A stretch of DNA of 64,000 bases from Emydura subglobosa (taxonomy: Eukaryota; Chordata; Testudines; Chelidae), in the NCBI GenBank assembly GCA_007922225.1, contig ML679970.1:43620323-43684322 (forward strand), read 5' to 3'. The notes beneath the pieces were generated by a model. The model searched no databases and had not been told where the DNA came from. It was given only the letters and a program-made list of their open reading frames with translations. Numbering within the stretch: the stretch's first letter is position 1; the number at the start of each line of letters is the position of its first letter. The position numbers and the translations under genes were made by a program. Positions 1-10,200 of this stretch are shown here, one piece after another.

Positions 1-1683
1 CTTAATTACATACCTGCTCTTAGACCCCTATGTGGCAGCTGTGAAACTCACAAGGCTACTTTCATTAGGCTGCTGGGGAAAGCTACAAGCAGAGGCAGGT
101 TCTTGTAAAAGGAGGGGCCGAAGATGAAGCAGTGGGGCCAGAGTCCCTGAGGCTAGCAGGGCAGGAGTAATAGACGATACCAGTGATTCTCAAACTTCAT
201 TGCACCATCCTCTTTGGACAATGAAAATTACTACACGACCCCATAAGGGGGGACTGAAGCCTTAGCCCAGGCCCCCCATCCCAGGCAGGAGGGAGAAGAG
301 GGCAGGGGGGCTGTAATCTGATCCCCGGGACCCAGGACTGAAGCCCACAGGTTTCAGTTTCAGCCCTGGGTGGTGGGCCTCAAGCTTCAGCCTCAGCAAG
401 TCCAACGCCAGCCTTTGCGACCCCATTAAAATGGAGTCCAAACCCAGTTTTAGAACCGCTGGACTATAGCCATTAAGGACACAGGACAGAAGAAAGCTCC
501 CTCCTCCCCAGCAGGGACAGCTTCAAGTCCAGCATCTGCCAGCCCAAAGCGGCACTAAAAGAGCAAACCCGCAAAGCAATTCCTTTAGCGAGCATCCTGG
601 TAGGAGTCCCAGCACCCTTCCCGAGAAAGTGGGGCTCAGCTACTTACCAGGTCATGGCATCGGACTGCTCGCGCGGAGGGGCCTTGGTATAAACATCTGA
701 TACATTTTCAAACTCTTATCAGGCTAACAAACAGATCTAGTCGGCTATTTCTGTATGTCTGCACGCGTGGAGAGGGCAGAAAGCCTGCTTTCCCATTGGG
801 TCCTTTAGAAGTGGTTGAAACCCTCTCCACTCCAAGATCCCTTTAAAGAATTTTTTGCTTACTGCAAACTCATGTCTTAGGATTTCTGTCACTCAGACAG
901 ACTGACATTTTCCTTTTGCTGCTCATGACTCATGTTCCGATGGCAGGCTGCCTACAGACGATGCTTAAAACCCATCGACAAACATCCCTAGGGTTTTCGC
1001 TTTCCTGCCTCCATCAAATGGGCTCTAAAATTAAAGAGACTGAGCTCTTTAAAGCAACAAGAAAATGGAATCGCACACATCGAATTGGGCCTGCTCTTTT
1101 GGGGACATAGCATCTCAGTTGCTGAGTAAGCCCCAGTTTTCCCATTTCTCTTTGGGCCTCGATTATACACTCTCTTCTACACTGAAAGAAATGAGCTCTT
1201 GTCATCTGGCAGCTGTGGGTCTCCTGAAAAATGGGCCCAACTCAATAAAACGATCTTTGCTTGCCGCAGATTTCCACCTGGAGTAATAGCTACACTGAGC
1301 CTCCAGTGGTATGTCAGCGAGGACAACCTTGCCAGGGACATAGTTACAGCACAGCTGGGATAGGTTAATAAACCCACACTCTGTCACATAAGAGCCCTAG
1401 GGTTGAAAGTCTACAGGTCCTTCCTCGACCCAAGGAAAAATCTGCTCAGGAACCAGCCCAGCAAGCTTGACTCATGACCCCACTTTGTTTGACCTGTTTC
1501 ATACAAGCAGACTCCACTTGTACTGTAGGCTCAGACAGCATGCTCAGATACAAATGCCTCTATTCTTATGCCCAAAACACAACCTTGGCCTGAGAAAGCC
1601 CAGAGCCTGCCAATATCGTGTTCCTTCTCTCAGTGACCTTACTGCTGGGCAGATGATTCTCCTGAACTCCTTTCTGAACTCAC
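1..1683. other. TRAIP intron 4 (left part) with a hAT MITE; no certain exon
   Basis: No further TRAIP exon is recognisable here. A hAT-like MITE occupies 181-461. A 49-nt segment at 648-696 on the minus strand has AG/GT borders and a phase that fits exon 4, but its sequence does not match TRAIP. The remainder is unremarkable non-coding DNA. Confidence 0.6.
181..461. mobile_element. hAT-like MITE, degenerate
   Basis: Terminal inverted repeats CAGTGATTCTCAAACTT (181-197) and CAGTTTTAGAACCGCTG (445-461) pair imperfectly. Flanking octamers gacgatac and gactatag agree at six of eight positions, as expected of an old 8-bp hAT target duplication. The interior is non-coding. Confidence 0.75.
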
Positions 1684-1723
1684 CTTTCATGGAGAGCTGT
1701 GCTTTCACCTTGTCCAGTTCATT
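1684..1723 (-). CDS. TRAIP: TRAIP coding exon 4 (last exon in window)
   Basis: 40 nt between ATTTCAG and GTGAGTTC. Encodes NELDKVKAQLSMK (residues 81-93) plus G, the first base of codon 94. It corresponds to the start of the family coiled coil (NELDNVRAQLSQK-D). The short length makes this exon rely on the match and on exact splice phase, both of which hold. Confidence 0.88.
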
Positions 1724-4231
1724 CTGAAATACAACACAAAGAACTAGATGAAGAGCAGCACTATCCAGTAACCTTCACCTTGTCTTAAAGGAGCAGCACC
1801 AGGGGGGGTTCTAAATGCTTTCTCCTGATGAGTTACATGACCAGGTGCTGAGAGCTGAATAAAATAGTGAGGAATGCCCTTGTTATATGCAACATCCCAA
1901 GTGCTACTGCACGACACGTGGGGAGCACCTCAAACTGGCAGTGCTTCAGGGGAAGAACAAGACTGCAATAGAGGACATCCTAGTCCTGTCTTCTCCTTGT
2001 CACCCTCTCGTTTCTCACAGTGTCAGTCATTTTGACTTAGTTGAACAACTCTGGAAGGCTCTCGGGAAAAACACTTGAAGTCAGAGGAAGCATTTTCATC
2101 ACCTTGTTTAGTTAAGATGTTATAAGGCAAGGATCTCGCCAGACAATTAGATTGCTGATTATTTTTAACTAGAATGACGAGTTCACTAGTTGAAAGGAAT
2201 GCAATAGATGTAACAAAATTGGGCTGTAGACACAGAACAACAGTGGATTTGAAAATGCCCAGATAGAGAGACAATGAAGTGGGCGAGCCAGTGTCTAACA
2301 AAACGATATTCACTGTTCAGTCACATCAGCTTGGATATGGATGCTTATATGAACTGACAGTTGGCTTGCAGCACCCTAAATAAATGGTACCCGTAAATTG
2401 ATCAGCTTCAAGTCAGGGGAGTACCACAGGGATCAGGGGAAGAACATCTCTTATTAAAGACCTTCATTAATGATCTGGAGAAGGAAGAAAATAGCATGTT
2501 CGTTTAATTAACCAATACTAAATTGATACATGCTGTAAATGCCAGTGAGGACACAAAAGGGACCAGCAGGGGTTAGAAAGGCTGACAAAGAATAGTGAAG
2601 AGAAGCCAATACGTCTGGGGAAAAATCTGAAACAAATATCCAATGGGAGAAAAGCAGTAATACTGAGACACCTGCAGGGGATAGGAGACAGCAAGCTGGA
2701 CAGGAGTTGCAATATAACTTGACAGTAAGGAATGCCAACACAACGCTGATGCTGCATGTGCAGAGGCATCCTGTCAGAGGTAATAGCCTCTCTCTATGGG
2801 GAACCTGGACTATTGTGTTCAATCCTGGCATCTCATTGCCAGAAAGATATTGACAAATGGAGGAATTCAGAGAAGAGCGACAAAACCGATCAGGGTGCTG
2901 GAGGGACAACACTGACGCTTGGCTAAGTGACGACTAAGAGACGGGGGAGCAGGAGACACAGGATTTACAGTTTATACCTATTTTAAGGGTGTAAACGGAT
3001 GGAAAGAGGCTAGTTAGTGTGAGGCACATGGATATAATTAAGGGCTTGTTTACACAGGGAAACTGACAAGAACTAACTATATCCCATTAGCTTCCCTTGC
3101 GGATCCAATTTTGGAATAATTGGCGTGCTCACATAGCGCACTAATTATTCCAGAATAAAGTGATTATTTTAAAATAGAATGTCCACATGAGGGACTATTC
3201 TGGTTGATTTCCCCATGAAAACCAGAACTACGAGTAATGGGATAAGACTAGGAAAATTTAGGCTGAACAACAAGAAAAGCTTCCCAACAGTGAGAGATGT
3301 TGAGCTTTAGAATAGTCTCCAAAGGGAAAAGGAAATCCTTCCATCTTGGCTAATCCTGCCCTGACAGGAAGATGACCTGTGTAACCAAGAGGGCTTTTCC
3401 ATCACCCCGTGCCAATGGTTTATGATTCTGTACATGAAACAATCATACACAAATATTGCAAGCTAACCTTCCTCCAGATGATCAACGTTATACATTTCAA
3501 CTATTGGTGAAAACATTGCAGTGCAATAGGAAGCATTCAATCTGACGGTATTTCTCGGCTTGCCTCTGTCCCCTGTCAATATAAATAGTAAACTGGGTTT
3601 TTTAAGCACTATGTCAAACAAATTAAATTATTTGCATACAAAGACCTGCAGTTCGCTCCTGCTACTAAGGGGCCCCGTTTCTTGCTAATCAGCAAAGATA
3701 TGTGCTAGGAAGCCAAGAGTTTGCTCCTGCAGTTGCAAGATTTGTTCTATACGGGCATGGCACATTAATCTCAAGTATCTGTGTCTAGGGCAGAAAGAGT
3801 GCCCTCACAGTGATGCCTAGGAGCATAGGAGCCAAACTTCACTGAAGAATTAGGCAGGAAGCTAGGTGGAAAGAGCATGAGACCCCAGAAAGAGTGCAAC
3901 AATGTTAAAGAAACTCGAAGGGGAAAAAGAAGTCAGTGGCAAGAAAAATTGCTTTTCTAGAGCGATCTTTTTTCCAGTCAGCCCACAACGAGAGCGCCAC
4001 TCATCTATATAGCATGCATTCAAACCAGTTCTTGCAAGCATAAAGGCAACGTTTATCTGCTCCAAGTCACGGTTTTATGCATCAGGCACACAGCTAGCAT
4101 GGGGATTTAGAAATGTTTTATAGGGTGTTTTCATCTCTTCTGCACATGCATTAAATCCCTCAGTATTTGTTAGCTATATTTGAAGATGACATGGTTACCT
4201 ATGTTAGAGTGTCTTGTATTTCTCTCACACA

Positions 4232-4276
<45 letters not shown>

Positions 4277-7200
4277 TACAGCAGTTGCCATGACGATGCT
4301 AATTATGGTAATCGCTGCACATGCTGATTTTAAACACAAGATGGTAGAAGAACCCCATTATACCAAGGTCAAGGCGATTTTCTTCTTTTTAAACAGTTGA
4401 CTCAGACATGTAGAAGGACTTTGTCAATACTAAACTACTGACTAGCATGCAGAGCACCGTGATATCCTTTAACCCTTTGCATTCAGAGTTTTCCAAAGCT
4501 GAATACCTTACCCATTGTTGGCACCAAGAGATTCATGCATGTACATCCCTAATCAAAGCAGTTTCCCCACAGTTACCAGAGTGTCAGTGTTACTCTGATG
4601 CTGTTTTAACTGAGAAAGCATAAAGGTATAGATTTCCCTGTGATGCTTTGTTTAAAGGGATTTCTGGCCCATTTCAATGAGTTAAAAGTAGGTTGGGGTA
4701 CTAGACCTGCTCCCACATCCCCTGTCAAATGTGGGTTTTGGGAAAAAGAATCAGATGAGATAGTTATTCCATTTGATAACTTTTTCTTTTCCACTAGAAT
4801 CTCAGGAGGATATTAAACAGCTACTAAAGTTAGACATTTTAAAATCAGCAGGTCCAAATGATTTGCATCCAAGAGTTTTGAAAGAGCTGGCTAAGGAGCT
4901 CATTGAACCATTAATGTTGATTTTCAGTACGTCTCAGTACTCTGGGGAAGTTCCAGAAGAAAGCTAATGTGTCAATTTTTTAAAAGAATAAATGGGATTA
5001 CCCAGGTAATTACAGGCCTGTCAGTCTGACATTGTTCCTGGGAAACATAATGGAGCAGTTGACAATAGGACTAGATTAATAAAGAATTAAAGGAGGGTAG
5101 TTAATTAAATGCCAATCAACTTGGGTTTATGGAAAACAGATTCTATCAAACTAACTTGATTTTTTCTTTTAAGAGATGATAAATTTGGTTGATAAAGGTA
5201 AAACAGTGTTGATGGAAACAACTTCTGTAAGGCATTGTCTTTGTATTGCATGAGGCTTTGATAAATACCTAGAATGTAAAATTAACAGCACACATTAAAT
5301 GGATTAAAAATTGGTTAACTGATAAGTCTCAAAATGTAACTGTAAACATAAACAGGTATGGTTCCAGTAGGGTCCTGCAGGGATCAGATCTTGGCGCTTT
5401 GTTATTTAACATTTTTATTACTGACCTGAAAGAAAATGTGAAGTCATCACTGAAAATGTCTGCAGATGAGACAAAAATTGGGGGAGTGATAAACAGTGAA
5501 GAGGACATGTCACTGGTAGAGTGATCTGGATTACTCGGTAAACAGTATGCATTTTAATATGGCTAAATGTAAATGTATACATCTAAAAACAAAGAATGTA
5601 GGTCATACTTACGGGAAGGGGGACTCTAGGCCACACTTACAAGATGGGGGACTATACTGGGAAGAAGCGATTCTGAAAAAGGTCTGGGGGAGGTGGTGAT
5701 AATCAGCTGAACATGAGCTCTCAGTGCAATAGTGGCCAAAAGAACTAATGTGATCCTTGGATGTATAAACAAAAGAATCTCAAGTAGGAGCAGAGAGCTT
5801 ATTTTACCTCTGAATTTGGAACTGGTGCAACTGCCACTAGAATAGTGTCCATAATTCAAGAAGGATGTTGATATATTGGAGAAGATTCAGAGAAGAGCCA
5901 TGAGAATGATTAAAGGATTAGAAAACATGCCTTATATAGACTCAAAGAGATCAATCTACAGTAGAATCTCAAAGATACAAACACCAGAGTTACGAACTGA
6001 CGGGTCAACCTGTGAAACCGGAAGTAAGCAGTCAGGCAGCAGCAGAGGGGAATAAAGAAAAAGCAAATACTTGTGCTATACTGTGCCTGTATTGCATTTT
6101 ACGCATGCAGAAGAGAAGCAGCCTGGGGTCTGCTGTTTCCTCTCCCTCCTCCCCCAGCTACCCCACCCCAGCTTAACAAAGAAAAGGTTAAGAGGTAACT
6201 TGATTACAGTCTATCAGTACCTACATGGGGAACAAATATTTAACAATGGGCTCTTCAATCTAGCAGGGAAAGATTTAACATGATCCAATGGCTGGAAGTC
6301 GAAGCTAGACAGATGCTAACTGGAAATAAGGTGTAAATTTTTAATGGTGAAAATAATTAACCATTGCAACGGTTTACCAAGGGACATGGTAGATTCTCCA
6401 TCAGTGACAATTTTTAACTCAAAATTGGATGTTTTTGTAAAAGATCTGCTCTGGGAATTATTTTGGGGCAGTTCTCTGGTCTGTGTCATACAGGTCAGAT
6501 TAGATGATCACAATAGCCCCTTCTGGTCTTGGAATCTATGACTCACTACCTTCATTTCTTTAAACATCTCTCCTCACACCCATTGCTGTGTGCAAGACCC
6601 ACAAATAGAGGAAAAATGCCTGAGTATGTATGGAAACAGTGACTCACCTAAACACAGAGGGCTGTTAAATGCATAAAGTGAACAAACTGAGTGTACCTTT
6701 AATAGACCCTTCCCCAAAAGAGTTAGAGGATCATCTTCCTCTGCCATGGTTCTCTAGGGTTTGCTGATTGGTTTGATAGAACTCAGGACTTCTTCCATCT
6801 CAGGCTTTAGAAAAGCTTTGTCTCCCAGCACCACACGACAATTAAGGGCTCTTAATAGGAGCCTCAAGAACAAAAGGAGCTTGAACAGTTATAACACATA
6901 GGAAGGGCTTCAGGGAAGATGACAAGTGAGGGGGAAGGAGCGAAGGGGTGGAGATGGCTTCCTCATTTGAGAGAAAAGCAGGGACCATTGTGAAGCACCA
7001 CGTGAAGGTGTTTTGCAGGCAGAGCTGAGCTGAGTGGGTGAGGACAGGGACAGAAAGAGAGGCAAACAGGAGAAAGAACAGCAAGATCCAGCTTTGACGC
7101 TCAGGATTGGTTAGAGATCCCATCAGTGACTGGAAACAGCTAGTGGGGCAGACTGTGGCTCTAGGCTGCTGTTAAGAGAACTCAGCCAGAATACCTGCAG

Positions 7201-10200
7201 GCTTTCTGCATCCAGTGACGTCTGCTCCTCCAGGGCAACATCAAAGAACAGCTTATTGATGATGTGTCTTTTGCTGACCTAGATGAGACATGGAAGAGAA
7301 TGAGTGTGGAAATACAGGGAGAGTCTTTCCTGTTGGGCAGACAGCTACAATGGGAGTAGGTTACTGTCCCATCACAAGATGGTAACATGCAGGATGGCTG
7401 GTGGCAGACCGTTCACGTGGCTGGCATTTCTAGAGGCGAGATCGTGCTTTGGAGTCATCGCCCGAGCAACAGACTCTAGATTTACAGCCGTCACTCCAGG
7501 CAAGATCCTGGAACTTTGACAGAAAAAGATTCAGGCATTTCTGAGTCAAGAGCAGCTTGTTCTCTGGCAGCTCATGCCCAGCAGCTGACGCTGAGCTCAT
7601 TCAGTGCCAAATCCAAGAGCAGAAGTACGCGCTGCTCTCTGTATGCAGAGGGTGCTGTAATTGAATGTGATAGTTCTCCCCACCTCCCCCATGCCGTTAC
7701 AGCTTTGTATTTTAAGTATTATATGCAGTCATGACACCAGCTAATTGCATAGTTACTGCTACATAAGATGTTATTTCGCGAGAACTCCATGGTAACACAG
7801 AGATGTAAGAGGCGGTGAAGAATAGAGGGAATCAACAAGTCAGGGAAGAAACAAGGGCCAAGACCTTGAAAGGAAAGAAAAAGACAGGAGTGCACCTATA
7901 AAATTAACATGCTGTCTGGCTGGCTGCAAACAAATGAATCCGTGCAACTCAGCACCCATTACAGCCACCACAGCCTAGCACAAACCAAGACCCCCAATCC
8001 TGCTGATTACTGTAACATGGGGCATGAACATCAGATTATTTTAAGAAATACGGTATTGGGTTTCAGACACTGGACTGGGACTCAGGAGAGCTGGGTTCGG
8101 TTCCTGGTACTGCCCAGACTCCATGGGTGGTCTTGAGTGAGTCACTGAATCTCTGTGCCTTGGTTCCTTATTTGCAAAAGGGAGATAATCCTTCCTGTCT
8201 CTCACCATTTTTCTTTCCCCCCCCCCCCCATTTAGGCTGAATGCTCCAGAAAAAGAATAGTCTCTTACTATATGTATGTGCAGCGCCCTGCACAATGGAG
8301 TCCTGATCTCAGCTGGGGCATCTAAGTAGTACGGTAATACAAGTCCCAGGCTTAGCTTATTTCCTAGCTCCCCCAGTCCCTTTTCTTTTTCAAGAGCACA
8401 ATTTGGTGCTAGTGAAGTTTTGCCACTGTAAAATCCTGGAAGCTGAAGGCCTCTATCCTTAGAGCAGGTCCAGCCCTGACAATAGCAAAACCCGCTTCCC
8501 ACTGTGCCCCAATCTGACATGGAAAGGCTTTGAGGGAGGATTTCAGTTTCTATGGACCGTTTAATCCTTAGCCACTTTGCTAGAGCATAAATAACAATGT
8601 CCAGCACAGTCTGATGGTGATTGAGAGGCAACAGCCTCACCCCCACATGCCCTCAACACCTCCCTGGTTACCACTGTGCCCTCAGCCTGAGCTCTGACAG
8701 CGCTGGTAAGATAGCATGGCAATGGAGAAATACAGTGTTTTATTCAGGATTTACCTGGATTCTGCATTGTGGACAAGTTCGACTTGGTGCAGTGTCAAAC
8801 CACTGGACAAGACTGAGAGAGAAAGAAAAAATATACAGTGAATTGTTACAATTTAAGATCATCCCGTCTAAAGGTTGCCTACCAAGGGCTACACTAATAA
8901 CTTGCCAGGAGGCAGAGGAATATGTCTACTTTGTATCAAATGGAGGATGTTTATGACATGCTTTAAGCTTCCCAGGAGAACAGCATGTGGAGAAGAACAT
9001 CCAGTCTCGTGTTAGGAATTATGTCTTCAGAGCACCTTAAGAACTGTGTGTTTATTGGTGGCAAAACACTTGGCTTAGCCAGTAAGATCCAAAGGGCACA
9101 GTTCCCCTCAGGCCTCCTCTAAAACCGTAACTGAGCAAAGTTACAGGAGCAAAGCTGGGGGAGGTCAACGCTGGATATTAGGAAAAACTTTTTCCCTAGG
9201 AGGCTGGTGAAGCACTGGAATGGGTTACTCAGGGAGGAGGTGGAATCTCCATCATTAGAGGTTTTTAAGGCCCAGCTTGACAAAGCCCTGGCTGGGATGG
9301 TTTAGTCGGGGTTGGTCCTGCTCTGAGCAGGGGGTTGGACTAGGTGACCTCCTGAGGTCCCTTCCAACCCTCATCTTCTAGGATTCTAAGCCCCAGATGT
9401 TCCTTTCATTCAAGTCAGTGACCATCCCCAGGATGATTAATTCTGGTGTGGATGAGTGCGCCTTGGTATACACCAGTGTTTCTCAATTTCTTTCCCCGCA
9501 CAGAACCCTTGCGCGCCCATGCCATACCCTCAGAACCCTTGCACGCCCTTGCTTGAATCGGCAGCGCGCTCTCAGGGCCGTTTTCGGCGGTGCGCGAACA
9601 GCTGCTCGGCGGCACCAGATTTTTTTTTTTTTTTAAACATTCGGCGGCGCGGTACAGCTTCTTCGCGGAATCCTTCCGCTCAGCCCGCAGAACTCTAGGG
9701 TTCCGCGGAACACCATTTGAGAACCACTGGTATACACGCTCTCTCTCCGCTTCCCCTGCCCCCACCCCAACTCAGTTGATCCCATAAGAATCACATGCCT
9801 CCGGCACAAATGCACTTGCCAACCAACTCCAACAAAAGCACGGAATTGATTAGGATTGTTTCATCTTCAATCTGATGCTGCTCCTTCTAGAGCATATGGA
9901 CAAGCACTTTGTGTAGGAACAACACAATGGCATCATCCCTGATGGAGTGGGCAAGGAAATCAAGACCACAGGCAGGGAAGGAAAAAGCAAGAAGGGGGAG
10001 GGAGCACATCGGAGTTCAAGATCACTGTAAGTTGAAGCCCCATTTCATTCTAGCACATTCTTCCAGCAAAGTGAAAAACCCTCAGCCAGGAGGAGGGTCA
10101 CTGTGACAAGGAAGTTTAGGGGGGAGGGGAGAGAAAGGGAATCCTAGAAGACAGAGGGAACAGACAAAACACAAAACCCTCAGAAGGTGGAAGGAAGAAA

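Noticed and set aside
4167..4400. Open frame with a run of alternating Thr-His
   Set aside because: It is translation of the AC microsatellite, with no support as a gene.
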